This document shows positions 1 through 8,677 of a DNA stretch of 64,000 bases, in pieces. How positions within the stretch are numbered: position 1 is the first letter of the stretch; the number at the start of each line of letters is the position of its first letter. The DNA comes from an uncultured Acetatifactor sp. GTDB taxonomy: Bacteria; Bacillota; Clostridia; Lachnospirales; Lachnospiraceae. A program made the position numbers and the translations under genes. The notes under the pieces are model-generated. The model saw nothing but the letters and a program-made list of their open reading frames with translations. It ran no database searches and was not told where the DNA came from. The stretch lies in assembly GCA_910588225.1 (NCBI GenBank), contig CAJUQT010000012.1:1-64000 (forward strand), written 5' to 3'.

Positions 1-41
1 ATAGGGAGCAGCACGCAGACAAGAAAATAGACACACCACAT
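1..41 (-). CDS. 5' end of a membrane or exported protein, cut by the window edge
   Basis: Only the first 13 codons are inside the window. The ATG at 41 is preceded by an excellent ribosome binding site (AGGAGGTG, about 46-53, five bases away). The visible residues, MWCVYFLVCVLLP, are strongly hydrophobic, so the product probably starts with a signal or membrane segment. It lies downstream of the methyltransferase on the same strand with a gap of about 140 bases and could be co-transcribed with it. The family cannot be told from this little sequence. Confidence 0.55.
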   Translation of the reverse strand, partial: MWCVYFLVCVLLP

Positions 42-182
42 AACGACACCTCCTGATATTGATTCATGCCACACTGTCCGCAGAAGTCTGCTTCCCGTGG
101 CAGAATTTTATAGTAAGCGGTTTACAGTCTTTGTTTTAATGCTCCATGCTGATTTCCATTACAATGATGGCTTCCATGGCGT

Positions 183-737
183 TTATTGCAATTTCATATG
201 CAGCACATATGCCGGGGGCAGATTCCGCCAGACCCGCACAATCTCCTGGATATGGAAATACTGTTCAAGAAAGGCTTTCCGCAGCAGCGTATACTGAAAT
301 GTGGTAAATATGCCTTCGATTCCAATAGCCTTTTGGGTCTGTGACAGTATTCTGTGGGACACCTGCCGGGGAAGAGAGGTAAATGGCAGTCCGGAAATGA
401 TATAATCCGCATGTTCAAACCCCTGTTCTCTTAAGAAGCTGCATACATTTCCGGCGTCTCCATGGATCAGCACCATCCCCGGCATTCCATGGAACTGTTT
501 CCGCAGTATTTCGTAAAAACGGTCATTCTGTTCAATCACAATATACGTCGTATCCCGCCTTTTTCCTGCTGCCACCTCTCTGGTAAATACACCCGTTCCC
601 GCCCCATATTCTACAATGCAGCGGGCTTTATCGAAATCAATAAAATCCGTCATGGACGCCGCCAGATGCCTGCTGCTGGGTGCAATAGCCCCGATAGTAT
701 CCGGAGCACTGAGATATTCTCTTAAAAACTGCCACAT
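183..737 (-). CDS. SAM-dependent methyltransferase, PmtA / rRNA-dimethylase-like
   Basis: A 184-residue class I methyltransferase. The SAM-binding motif I is clear (VEYGAGTGVFTREV, about residues 43-56), followed by an acidic motif II (YIVIEQNDRF) and GDAGNV. The N-terminus (REYLSAPDTIGAIAPSSRHLA) is typical of the small family that is often annotated phospholipid N-methyltransferase and is related to KsgA-type rRNA dimethylases. Substrate therefore could be a phospholipid headgroup or another small acceptor; the sequence alone does not decide. The start is supported by GAGGAGGGA upstream of the ATG at 737. It appears monocistronic or leads into the partial membrane gene at the left edge. Confidence 0.8.
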   Translation of the reverse strand: MWQFLREYLSAPDTIGAIAPSSRHLAASMTDFIDFDKARCIVEYGAGTGVFTREVAAGKRRDTTYIVIEQNDRFYEILRKQFHGMPGMVLIHGDAGNVCSFLREQGFEHADYIISGLPFTSLPRQVSHRILSQTQKAIGIEGIFTTFQYTLLRKAFLEQYFHIQEIVRVWRNLPPAYVLHMKLQ

Positions 738-966
738 GGGATGTCCCTCCTCATATAGTAAAATCTGCGTGTTATGTTGTCATTTGATGGTTTCAGTATA
801 AAGAGGAAGTATAAAGAGAAAACCGTAAGAAGTATAAAGATTTCTTTAGATATGACAGACCGATGCTCCCGCCTGCCATAAGATTTGAACAGACAAACAT
901 TATGGCCAAAATACCCCTTGGCCTGACCCAAACATCCTGTCAATTGGATTAGAACTTATTCCACGC

Positions 967-1002
967 AAAAAGCGGACGCCCCATTGTCTAAGGTATCCGC
1001 TT
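967..1002 (-). terminator. Intrinsic terminator (leftward)
   Basis: On the minus strand AAGCGGA (1002-996) pairs with TCCGCTT (976-970), with extra G-C pairs inside and a short loop, followed by a run of T. It lies about 250 bases past the deacetylase gene, so it probably ends that transcript. Confidence 0.6.
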
Positions 1003-1022
1003 CGTTCATAGTCTATATTCAA

Positions 1023-1165
1023 TCAAACTTTCAACTTATCTGTGCTCTCTTTCGTGAGACCGGTATATCCGGTAATTTTTTCTGTAGGCTCACCATATGC
1101 TATCATATTTCAGACAATTTCAATATCTCGCTCTCTCCTGGCATTATACAATACCTGGCCTCATC
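1023..1165 (-). pseudogene. Decayed C-terminal tail of an Rpn / PD-(D/E)XK nuclease-like protein
   Basis: Read leftward from about 1165 the frame gives LYNARRERDIEIV, then an in-frame TGA, then NMIAYGEPTEKITGY and TGLTKESTDKLKV before a stop at 1023. The pattern of a charged helix followed by a short domain with a TGLTKE-like turn is what is seen at the C-terminus of Rpn family recombination-promoting nucleases (putative transposases). No catalytic domain remains upstream and the frame is interrupted twice, so this is a relic. Family assignment rests on memory of the C-terminal motif and is tentative. Confidence 0.45.
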
Positions 1166-1250
1166 TGCTTATTAACAAATCTGAAATCTGCCCGGAGGAT
1201 TCCCTTTATGGACTTCTGCTTCAAATTTTACCATACCCATACCCCTTCAA

Positions 1251-1970
1251 TCAGTCAAACAATATCTCCTCCACCGTCACAAAAGTATACCCCTCCTCCA
1301 TCAGCTCATCAATAGCCTTCAGCGCCGCCGTCACGGAGGTGTCATAGTAGTCATGCATCAGAATAATATCGTTCTCCCTGGTCTTATTGATAATTTTCTC
1401 CGTAATCCGCCCCACGTTTCGTGAGCTCCAGTCCAGAGGGTCCACAGTCCAGAGCACCGGAAACATGTTCAGCTCCTTCTCGAAGCTCTTGTCCCAGGAG
1501 CCGTAGGGCGGCCGCACATACTGTACTTCCTCCCCTGTGATTTCTTTCAAAATTTCATTGGTTTTAATCAGCTCTTCCTTAAAGGTATCCCGGTTATTCT
1601 TCGTCAGCTGCATATGGCTGTATGTATGGTTGCCGATTACATGTCCTTCTTTGGACATTCTTTCGATGATATCAGGGTGTAATTCCGCATGTTCCCCCGT
1701 CACGAAAAATGTGGCGTGAACGCCTCTTTCCTTCAAGCCGTCCAGCAGCTGCTCCGTATAGCTGGGATGCGGCCCGTCGTCGAAAGTGATGGCAATCTTC
1801 TTCACATCCTCCGGCTCCAGATTCTCCCCTTCCTCCACAATGCGCACCATCCCGCTGTCCGTTGCCACCGCCGTACTCCGCAGTCCGTACAGTCCCAAAA
1901 AAAATAATCCCGCCATGACATCAAACAGTAGAATCGCCATAGTCGTTTTCTTCATATCAGACCTCTGCAT
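1251..1970 (-). CDS. Polysaccharide deacetylase (NodB homology domain), membrane anchored
   Basis: A 239-residue carbohydrate esterase family 4 protein that should remove N-acetyl (or O-acetyl) groups from a cell-wall or exopolysaccharide outside the cell. One N-terminal hydrophobic segment (about residues 10-30) acts as signal anchor. All CE4 motifs are visible: TFDDGPH (62-68, catalytic base and metal Asp), HTYSH (115-119, metal His pair), RPPYG (153-157), DPLDW (177-181) and LMHD (204-207). The metal-binding D-H-H triad is intact, so it is probably active. The ATG at 1970 and an in-frame ATG at 1955 both have AGAGG-type ribosome binding sites; the second gives the more usual MKKTTMAIL start. 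It is followed by a terminator at about 967-1002. Confidence 0.88.
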   Translation of the reverse strand: MQRSDMKKTTMAILLFDVMAGLFFLGLYGLRSTAVATDSGMVRIVEEGENLEPEDVKKIAITFDDGPHPSYTEQLLDGLKERGVHATFFVTGEHAELHPDIIERMSKEGHVIGNHTYSHMQLTKNNRDTFKEELIKTNEILKEITGEEVQYVRPPYGSWDKSFEKELNMFPVLWTVDPLDWSSRNVGRITEKIINKTRENDIILMHDYYDTSVTAALKAIDELMEEGYTFVTVEEILFD

Positions 1971-2023
1971 CTGTCATCCTCTCAATGCAGTATATGCGCC
2001 CGGAAATGCTCCCATTCATGAAT

Positions 2024-2066
2024 AAAAAGCAGGCCCCGCCGCGGTATTTCCTCACGGCAGGGCCTG
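2024..2066 (-). terminator. Intrinsic terminator of the leftward glycan arm
   Basis: CAGGCCC (2066-2060) and GGGCCTG (2036-2030) form a GC-rich stem read leftward, followed by TTTTTATT. It lies just past the stop codon at 2082 and separates the glycan locus from the deacetylase. Confidence 0.8.
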
Positions 2067-2081
2067 TCTGTCAGTGTTCCC

Positions 2082-3758
2082 TCAACAATGCTGATACACG
2101 CTGGCCTTATCCCGAATCTGTATTTTCCTGTCAAAGGGAGTATATGCGGTCAGATATAGCGTGGCGGCGCCAGGCGTCTTCGCCTCACTGTCCTCCTTGC
2201 CTTCTGTGAAATGGTGTTCCCCAAAGCAGGGACCCGTCACCAGAGTATCCCTGCCGTTTCCTACTTCCGTATAACCTTTTTTCATCACAATCACTTCGCT
2301 GCCGGTTAACGGCAGGTCCACATACTCGTTGGTCAGGAAATCCACGCCGGAGAAAGCGAGCTCTATTCTCCAGGGAGCGCCCTCCACGCCGGAGGTTTTC
2401 ACCCGCACGTCCAGTCCATTCTCCACTTCCTTCACCCACACATCAATCTGCATATCGGGCCCCAGCTTCTTCTCCCGGGAAGCATTGTCCATCTTCCACC
2501 AGTCGCTGGTAGAAGGCTTTTCGGTAAAGGGCAGATAGTACCAGCCCCTCATGGTCTGGCTCAGATGATACTCTCCCCGGGACAACCTCTCCATCTGTTC
2601 GCCGCGAAAAGCCCGATGCTCGCAGAAGCTTCCGGCCACCTTCATCTCCAGCTTCATGCTGCCGTTATGGAGATACAGAAAATTGGATTTCCCGTTCATC
2701 ACCGTGTAGGTGAACCTCCCCTGCTGCCCTCTGGCAATGCCGGACTCCTGATAGAATCTCTCAAAATCAGTTCTGTGATAACTCCCCTCATACTCCAGCT
2801 TCCGGTACTCCGGATGCAGCATGAACCAGATCAGAAAATCAGGAGAATTGATATGGTGCCTGTCCACAATTTCAAAAATGGTATTACACATCTGCAGGAA
2901 TTCCGGAATGTCATATTTCATTCCCATTTTCAGATATTCTATATAGTAATCCCCCGGAAATACCAGCAGATCCCTGTCAAAACGGGTGGAATTGGCGGTA
3001 AAGATGCTGTCATCCGGCTCCCAGTAGGTCAGCATCATCCACAGGTTGCGGAGGGCATTCTGTTCATAGGAAGGATCGCCCGTGGCCTCCGACAGCAGGA
3101 TCATGGCGTCATTGTTAATCCTGTTATAATTTCCCGCCGACTTCTCCGCAAATTCCCCATCTTCATTGCAGTCGATTCCCTCATTCAGATAGGTAAAAGC
3201 TGCTTTCTCCATCTCCTCACAGTCAAACAGCCTGCCGCAGCTCATCAGCACAGACGCAATGGCCCAGCGATGATTCGGTGTGTGGAAGCCTCCCTGCAGG
3301 AGACCATATGCCCCCTGACGTACGATTCCTTCCATTTTCTCCAGGATACCGCTTTCTTCGACGGTCAGCTCCGTCCCGGTTTCTCCCTCCTGTCTGCCCC
3401 GCAGATACTGGTACACAGGCAGCAGCTTCTTGATGCAGAAGGCCGTGTCCGGCGCGGAAAAGAAATTACAGGTAATATAGTCAAACAACCCGTTTTCATG
3501 CTGCACCCGGGACACATAGTCCAGTCCCGCCAGAATACTGTCAAGCACTCTCCCGTCCCGATAAAAACAGGTATCCTCATTACAATAAGTCGCCGCCATA
3601 CTGGCAATCCGGTAAATGGCATATTTCGCCTGGACAATTCCCGTGGGGTCCGCAAATCCTCCGTATCTTGGATTCTTTCTGTCCAATACCTGAATCTGCA
3701 GGGATTTCACCACCCTGTCCTGGGTGTCCTGAATCATTTTCTGATAATGCTTCTCCAT
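2082..3758 (-). CDS. Unrecognised (alpha/alpha)-barrel-like protein, putative glycan lyase or hydrolase
   Basis: A 558-residue soluble protein without signal peptide. The first 350 residues are helical with repeated Gly-Phe-Asp patterns (RYGGFADPTG, NGLFDYITCNFFSAPDTAF, GGFHTPNHRWAIAS, NYNRINNDAMILL), which resembles the alpha/alpha toroid of heparinase-type lyases and unsaturated glucuronyl hydrolases. The last 200 residues look like beta structure (KSNFLYLHNGSMKLEMKV), as in the beta-sandwich of heparinase II/III-type proteins. I cannot name a CAZy family. Neighbours (ROK kinase, GH38, GH105) suggest an intracellular carbohydrate-active enzyme. The start is supported by AGAGG six bases before the ATG. 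It is the last gene of the leftward arm, followed by a strong terminator. Confidence 0.6.
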   Translation of the reverse strand: MEKHYQKMIQDTQDRVVKSLQIQVLDRKNPRYGGFADPTGIVQAKYAIYRIASMAATYCNEDTCFYRDGRVLDSILAGLDYVSRVQHENGLFDYITCNFFSAPDTAFCIKKLLPVYQYLRGRQEGETGTELTVEESGILEKMEGIVRQGAYGLLQGGFHTPNHRWAIASVLMSCGRLFDCEEMEKAAFTYLNEGIDCNEDGEFAEKSAGNYNRINNDAMILLSEATGDPSYEQNALRNLWMMLTYWEPDDSIFTANSTRFDRDLLVFPGDYYIEYLKMGMKYDIPEFLQMCNTIFEIVDRHHINSPDFLIWFMLHPEYRKLEYEGSYHRTDFERFYQESGIARGQQGRFTYTVMNGKSNFLYLHNGSMKLEMKVAGSFCEHRAFRGEQMERLSRGEYHLSQTMRGWYYLPFTEKPSTSDWWKMDNASREKKLGPDMQIDVWVKEVENGLDVRVKTSGVEGAPWRIELAFSGVDFLTNEYVDLPLTGSEVIVMKKGYTEVGNGRDTLVTGPCFGEHHFTEGKEDSEAKTPGAATLYLTAYTPFDRKIQIRDKASVYQHC

Positions 3759-3831
3759 AACTTACCTCTTTTTCATTACTCCCTTTTGGGAAAAGTGTTC
3801 CTAATGCATAAAACGGATCTGTAAATTGGAA

Positions 3832-4167
3832 TTACTCATCTTTTGGTCTGGGACCATTTGGAAGAAGTTTTCCGTTTTCATCTCGGTTAATAGGAGTTGC
3901 TTTAAGATGAAACTGTATACACCCATCAGCACATGGTAGATTCATTTCATATTTTTCTTTTTCACCTCTGTATGTAAAATCACCACCGCATCTAATCACT
4001 TCACACCATGTATATACTTGTATCATTGTTTTAGGACACATTCCGGCAGGACATTCATATGAAAAGACGAATCTATCTCCTTTTTCCAATCCAAGCCGAC
4101 AGTGCCCCGCTTTTCCCTCTATTGCCGTCAATTCAAACTGCCAATCTTCAGTACACCATTTTTGCAT
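3832..4167 (-). CDS. TIGR04076 family protein
   Basis: A 111-residue cysteine-rich protein. The family signature is easily seen: GLEKGDRFVF, YECPAGMCPKTM, WCEVIRCGGDF and PCADGCIQFHLKA. Function is unknown; the spacing of cysteines suggests metal or redox chemistry, but that is inference. The ATG at 4167 is chosen over an upstream in-frame ATG because it has GGAGG seven bases away. The gene is visibly more AT-rich than the glycan genes on either side, so it is likely a later insertion into the operon. Confidence 0.8.
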   Translation of the reverse strand: MQKWCTEDWQFELTAIEGKAGHCRLGLEKGDRFVFSYECPAGMCPKTMIQVYTWCEVIRCGGDFTYRGEKEKYEMNLPCADGCIQFHLKATPINRDENGKLLPNGPRPKDE

Positions 4168-4215
4168 ATCAATAACCTCCACAATTAATATATATCCTTC
4201 TGGCAAAAATTACCC

Positions 4216-5169
4216 TCACCCTTCACAGAGTCTCAGCTTCGCAGCGCCGATGATTCCCGCATCATTGTCCAGCTTTGCCACCGTCAGCTCCGTATTTTCC
4301 GCGGAATCTCGGGAATAAATCTTCTCCTGTACTCTCTCCCGAAGCAGGGGAAGCAGGATGTCTCCCGACTTACTGATACCGCCTCCGATGCACAGCACCT
4401 CCGGCTGCAATATATTGATGAGATTGGCAAGGCCCTCGCTTAAATACTCCGCATACTTCCTCACTACCTTTACGGCTGTCTTATCCCCCTGCCGATACGC
4501 GTCAAATACAAGCCTGGCATTCATATTTCCCCGGTTTTCAAGGCACAGTTCCCTGAGAAGGCTTTTCTTCCTTTTGTCCATGACTTTCCGCGCTCTGGCA
4601 ATCAAAGCCTCTGCGGAAGCATAGGCCTCCAGACACCCCCGCCTGCCGCAGTTACAGGGAATTCCATTATAGCGGATGGTCATATGCCCAAATTCCCCGG
4701 CGGCATAATTGACTCCTCGCAGAATTTTTCCATTCAAAATGATGCCTCCCCCCACTCCTGTTCCCAGTGTCACCATGAGAAAAGAATCCGGCTTCTCGTC
4801 AAGGACAAGATACTCTCCCCAGGCCGCCGCATTGGCATCGTTCTCGAAATACACCTTTTTAGAAGTCTGATTCTGCAAAAGCTGCCCGAGATTCCCCTGG
4901 CAGAAGGGCAGGTTATTGGCATACTCTATCCTTCCCGTCCTGCCGTTTGCCGTCCCCGGCACCCCCACGCCAATGGTCTGTATCCCGGAGGCATTTACCC
5001 CATTCTCCGTCATAAGCTCTCTCACCAGCCGCATCAGGACTTTTGCCAGGGTTCCCGCCGTCATGCTTCTGTCCGTGGCAATGCTTTTTTCTGCTATGAG
5101 ACTGCATGCATCATCTACCAGACCGGCGGTTATGCCAGTGCCTCCCACGTCAATTCCGATATCATACAT
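4216..5169 (-). CDS. ROK family sugar kinase (glucokinase-like)
   Basis: A 317-residue cytoplasmic kinase that phosphorylates a hexose or N-acetylhexosamine with ATP. Visible motifs: N-terminal phosphate loop GIDVGGTGITAGLV, sugar-binding ENDANAAAWGEY, TLGTGVGGGII, and the ROK zinc site CNCGRRGCLE after GEFGHMT. No DNA-binding domain precedes it, so it is an enzyme rather than a ROK repressor. Lying between GH38 alpha-mannosidase and the putative lyase, it most plausibly phosphorylates the released monosaccharide (mannose or glucose are candidates). The ribosome binding site is modest. Confidence 0.88.
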   Translation of the reverse strand: MYDIGIDVGGTGITAGLVDDACSLIAEKSIATDRSMTAGTLAKVLMRLVRELMTENGVNASGIQTIGVGVPGTANGRTGRIEYANNLPFCQGNLGQLLQNQTSKKVYFENDANAAAWGEYLVLDEKPDSFLMVTLGTGVGGGIILNGKILRGVNYAAGEFGHMTIRYNGIPCNCGRRGCLEAYASAEALIARARKVMDKRKKSLLRELCLENRGNMNARLVFDAYRQGDKTAVKVVRKYAEYLSEGLANLINILQPEVLCIGGGISKSGDILLPLLRERVQEKIYSRDSAENTELTVAKLDNDAGIIGAAKLRLCEG

Positions 5170-5266
5170 TTCTTTCTACCCCATTTGCCTTTCCATGTAT
5201 TCAAGCTTACTGTCATTCCGGCTCAGTCGGCATATACAACAGCATTTAAATACAAGATTTTTGAAA

Positions 5267-5345
5267 TTATGCCGCGGCAATCATAAACTTGTAATTCTCA
5301 ATAGAAACCTCAAACGCATAAACTCCCCACGGTTGCAGCTCAATA
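5267..5345 (-). pseudogene. Possible orphan 3' tail of another glycoside hydrolase gene
   Basis: Directly behind the GH38 stop codon, in another frame, the sequence reads TDIELQPWGVYAFEVS followed by about 15 more codons and a stop at 5267. A terminal strand of the form E-L-x-P-W/Y-G-V-x-V/A-F-E is common at the end of glycoside hydrolases. No start or ribosome binding site belongs to it. It may be a remnant left by a deletion or gene replacement. The segment is short, so chance is not excluded. Confidence 0.3.
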
Positions 5346-8300
5346 TCTGTCGGATTCAAGCAAAAGCGTCCTGATTTCAAAGGAGTGGAAGCGCAGTCGC
5401 AGTTTCCCCGCCTCGAGCGCCAGCTCCTCCTCCGTCTCTTCCAGCATATTGCAGGCAAAAGCCCGTTTCACACGGTCCGGCACAGTAAGCAGCGTCTCCC
5501 CTGCACAGCCCTTTGTCTCATAGAGCCGGAGCACCACGCCGTTTTTCCGGTCGAAGGCCGGCTTACAGGTCTCCAGAATCACGTGGCCGCCCTCCAGGTG
5601 GAAGAAAGAGACCGCATCCTTCACAGAAGTCAACCCGAGAAGCCTTGTGGAAGCCCTCTCGAAAATAGTGCCTCTCTCTCCTGCTGGTATCGCTCCGCCA
5701 AAGCCTGCGGCCGTAACCTTCACATTACACTCATAAGCTTCCTCCGTCACTCTGCTGTGTACGAAAGGACCGGAAAATGGCATGACAGAATAAGTAAAAC
5801 GGTGTATTCCTCTGTCCGCCGTCATATCCGGCATCACAGGCGCCCGGAGCAATGTCAGAGAAATCCTGCTGTCCCGGGCAGACAGACCATATTTGCAGTC
5901 GTTTATAAGGGCAAAACCATTCTCCCCATCTGTCAGCACCGCATATTTGTGATGACAGGTCTCATACAAATCCTGCTCATACTGTCCGGACTTATGGGTA
6001 GGCCGTCTCATATAGCCGAACTGGATCTCCTGAAGTATTTCCTTTGTATAGACTGTGGTAGGAAAATCCACTTTCAGAATCCGGTGCCGTTCCTGCCAGT
6101 CAATTTCCGTCTCAAAGTCAATCCGGGGACTGTCCGGGCGAAACCGGATACTCTGTCTTGCGGTAAAATATTCCTCCCGCCGCTCTACCACTGCCGTCAC
6201 ACTGCCGTCCGAATACTCCCGGGTCCGAAGCGTACAGCTGTCCGAAAGCGCCTCCGGCGTCTGCTCATACATCCCTCCCAGCTCCCAGGCGTCATAATCC
6301 ACATTCACGTCCCGGTAGAGCCTCCACTGGTTCAAGGGCTCCTGGGCATACTCATATCCCCCTGCCCGGGAGATCAGACTGGTAAGCCTGCCCTGTCTAT
6401 CCATCCGGGCGCAGTAAAATTTATTTTGAAAGACAATTTCTTCCATGCTGGTAAAACACTTCTCTGCGAAAGGTTTCGCGCCAGAATCCCCGGTTCCTTC
6501 CCTCATTTCGCGGACCTGACCATCGGCTTCCGGAATCCCCGCGTCCTCCCCCAGCCTCACATATCCACAGGCCGGAAGTCTTAAGCCCCCGAAGCTTCTC
6601 TCCCAGCTCAGGGAATTGAACAGAGCTTTGCTCCCCGCCAGCCTGTAAAGCAGTTCTTCCGCAAGCTCTCTGCTCTCCCGCTCCACCTGCTCCAAGGCTT
6701 CCACCGCCTCCCGGTTCACCCGCTCTATGGAGGTTCCCGGCAGGATATCATGGAACTCCTGTACTAGCAACAGTTTCCACAGCTCTTCCAGCTTCCGAAG
6801 AAATGCATCCTCCAGACAGCCTGCAGGCTCTGCGGAATGGACAGAATCTGCACGAGAAGCCTCTTCCGCGCCTCCCTCCTCCCAGCCTCCCCCAAGCCTC
6901 AGCAGCCCGGCCAGATACTCCGCCTCCCGCAGCGCATACTCCGCCCTGCGGACTCCCCTCTTGATTCCTGCCTGCGCGGTGTAAGTCCCCCTGTGCCATG
7001 CCAGATACAGCTCCCCGTAATAAACATTTCTCACCAAACTCCCATCCAGCCTGTCAAAAAAGGCTGTCGGGCTCTCCATGGTACACCTGGGCGCACCCTC
7101 CAGGTCCTGACAGCGCATGGCTGTCTCCACCATGAGCTCCGTGGGACCTCCTCCACCGTCCCCATAGCCAAAGGGGAACAGGAAGGTATCTATCTCCTGC
7201 TTCTGATTCCTGTCCTTCTCCCAGCGCTCCCTCAGCGCGCCGGAGCTGAATACCGCATTATTCTTCTTATAAATATGGGACAGAATCCTTGTGCCGTCGA
7301 TTCCCTCCCACCAGAATACATTATAAGGGAACTGCTGGCATTCCGGGTCACAGCGCAACAGCTTCTGGGTGGCAAAATAAGGTACCCTGCAGCCCTTCAT
7401 AATCTGGGGCAGCGCACCGGAAAAGCCAAAAGTATCCGGCATCCAGGCTATATGGCTGTCAACGCCGAAAGTATCCATGTACCATCGTTTGCCCAGAACA
7501 AACTGCCGAATCAGACTCTCTCCCCCCGGCAGATTGGTGTCGCTCTCCACATACACCGCGCCCTCCGGCAGGAACCGGCCTGCTTTCACCTGTTCTCTCA
7601 CCCGCCTGAAAAGCTCCGGATAATATTCTTTCAGATATTCCAGTACCGTGGGACAGCAGAGCAGAAACTTGTAGTCGGGATACCGCTCCATCAGTGCCAG
7701 CTGATTGGAGTAGGTTCTGGCCGCCTTTCGCTTTGTCTCCTCCAGCGGCCAGAGCCAGGCCAGGTCCAGATGAGACTGTCCGAACACCGTAAACTCCGGC
7801 ATGGTATCTCCGTTTCTTTTTCCCAACAGGGGCAAGAGCACTTCTCTCCCCTCCCTGACGCTCTCGCTGCGCCGGGGCTCTTCCGCTTCGAAATCGACGA
7901 TACAGGTAAAGCACTGCAGAGCCTCCCCAATCTTCACAGTACGCAGCTCACTGTCCGGCAGCACCTTCCAGAGCTCATACAAAGTATGATAATCCGCATA
8001 AGCAGCAAACATCTCTTCATTATGAATTCCAAAATGGCTGCTTCCCACCACACACTGACAGCAGGAAGGTTCCGGCACCGGCACATCCCCTCTCCTGCAG
8101 ATGCCCGCACCCTCCTGTCTGACCCCATGTCCGGCATAGCATTCCGCATAAATCTCAAAACGTTCTCCGGGCTTTGCACTGGCTGTCAGCTCCACCATGG
8201 AATGCTTGCTGTCAATGGAACCCGCTTCCCGGCCGTTTACATACACCAGCATCTCCGGACCCGCCCCCAGGTGCAGCAGAATGCGTTTTCCGGCTGCCTC

Positions 8301-8528
8301 CTTTTGCATTGTCACACTGGCTCGAAACCAGCCGTACTCCCACTTTCTTCCCCACTCTCTTCCCCTGGGAAAGGGCTGAAACTCCCGGGACATTGCCTGT
8401 TCCAGAGACAATTGCTCCATGGTGGTAAAGCCGGAAAGCTCCGCCTCCCCCAGTCTCGTGTACAGATTCCGCCCAAAGGCCTCGTCCCATATTCTCAACC
8501 GCTCGTCCCATTGCCGTCCAAGTTTCAT
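5340..8528 (-). CDS. GH38 alpha-mannosidase
   Basis: A cytoplasmic retaining alpha-mannosidase of about 1062 residues, within the usual size of bacterial GH38. The N-terminal sandwich domain is followed by the catalytic barrel beginning at FGQSHLDLAWLWPL (about residue 250; the His and Asp are zinc ligands). The nucleophile region WMPDTFGFSGALPQI lies near residue 362, and the second metal His lies in FHDILPGTSIE (about 620). The mid-domain and C-terminal beta domains are complete and end in FEIRTLLLE, typical of the family. The ATG at 8528 is preferred because GGGAGG lies six bases upstream; an in-frame ATG at 8549 has none. It releases mannose from imported oligomannosides or N-glycan fragments and fits the adjacent ROK kinase and Opp-type importer. 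Confidence 0.93.
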   Translation of the reverse strand: MKLGRQWDERLRIWDEAFGRNLYTRLGEAELSGFTTMEQLSLEQAMSREFQPFPRGREWGRKWEYGWFRASVTMQKEAAGKRILLHLGAGPEMLVYVNGREAGSIDSKHSMVELTASAKPGERFEIYAECYAGHGVRQEGAGICRRGDVPVPEPSCCQCVVGSSHFGIHNEEMFAAYADYHTLYELWKVLPDSELRTVKIGEALQCFTCIVDFEAEEPRRSESVREGREVLLPLLGKRNGDTMPEFTVFGQSHLDLAWLWPLEETKRKAARTYSNQLALMERYPDYKFLLCCPTVLEYLKEYYPELFRRVREQVKAGRFLPEGAVYVESDTNLPGGESLIRQFVLGKRWYMDTFGVDSHIAWMPDTFGFSGALPQIMKGCRVPYFATQKLLRCDPECQQFPYNVFWWEGIDGTRILSHIYKKNNAVFSSGALRERWEKDRNQKQEIDTFLFPFGYGDGGGGPTELMVETAMRCQDLEGAPRCTMESPTAFFDRLDGSLVRNVYYGELYLAWHRGTYTAQAGIKRGVRRAEYALREAEYLAGLLRLGGGWEEGGAEEASRADSVHSAEPAGCLEDAFLRKLEELWKLLLVQEFHDILPGTSIERVNREAVEALEQVERESRELAEELLYRLAGSKALFNSLSWERSFGGLRLPACGYVRLGEDAGIPEADGQVREMREGTGDSGAKPFAEKCFTSMEEIVFQNKFYCARMDRQGRLTSLISRAGGYEYAQEPLNQWRLYRDVNVDYDAWELGGMYEQTPEALSDSCTLRTREYSDGSVTAVVERREEYFTARQSIRFRPDSPRIDFETEIDWQERHRILKVDFPTTVYTKEILQEIQFGYMRRPTHKSGQYEQDLYETCHHKYAVLTDGENGFALINDCKYGLSARDSRISLTLLRAPVMPDMTADRGIHRFTYSVMPFSGPFVHSRVTEEAYECNVKVTAAGFGGAIPAGERGTIFERASTRLLGLTSVKDAVSFFHLEGGHVILETCKPAFDRKNGVVLRLYETKGCAGETLLTVPDRVKRAFACNMLEETEEELALEAGKLRLRFHSFEIRTLLLESDRY

Positions 8529-8677
8529 GCCGTTCCTCCCTGGCTCCATTTTCCCGGAACTATTTCATTTCAACAGAGTGCTAAACTATTGTGAATCAAC
8601 GCATCCCCGCAATCATGGGAAATAGCATATACAGCAAAAACAGTTACTGCCCTGTGCGGGCAATTGACACAAAAGTC

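Noticed and set aside
738..966. Short minus-strand frame (about 73 codons) ahead of the methyltransferase
   Set aside because: It overlaps the methyltransferase ribosome binding site, has no family signal and a random-looking composition.
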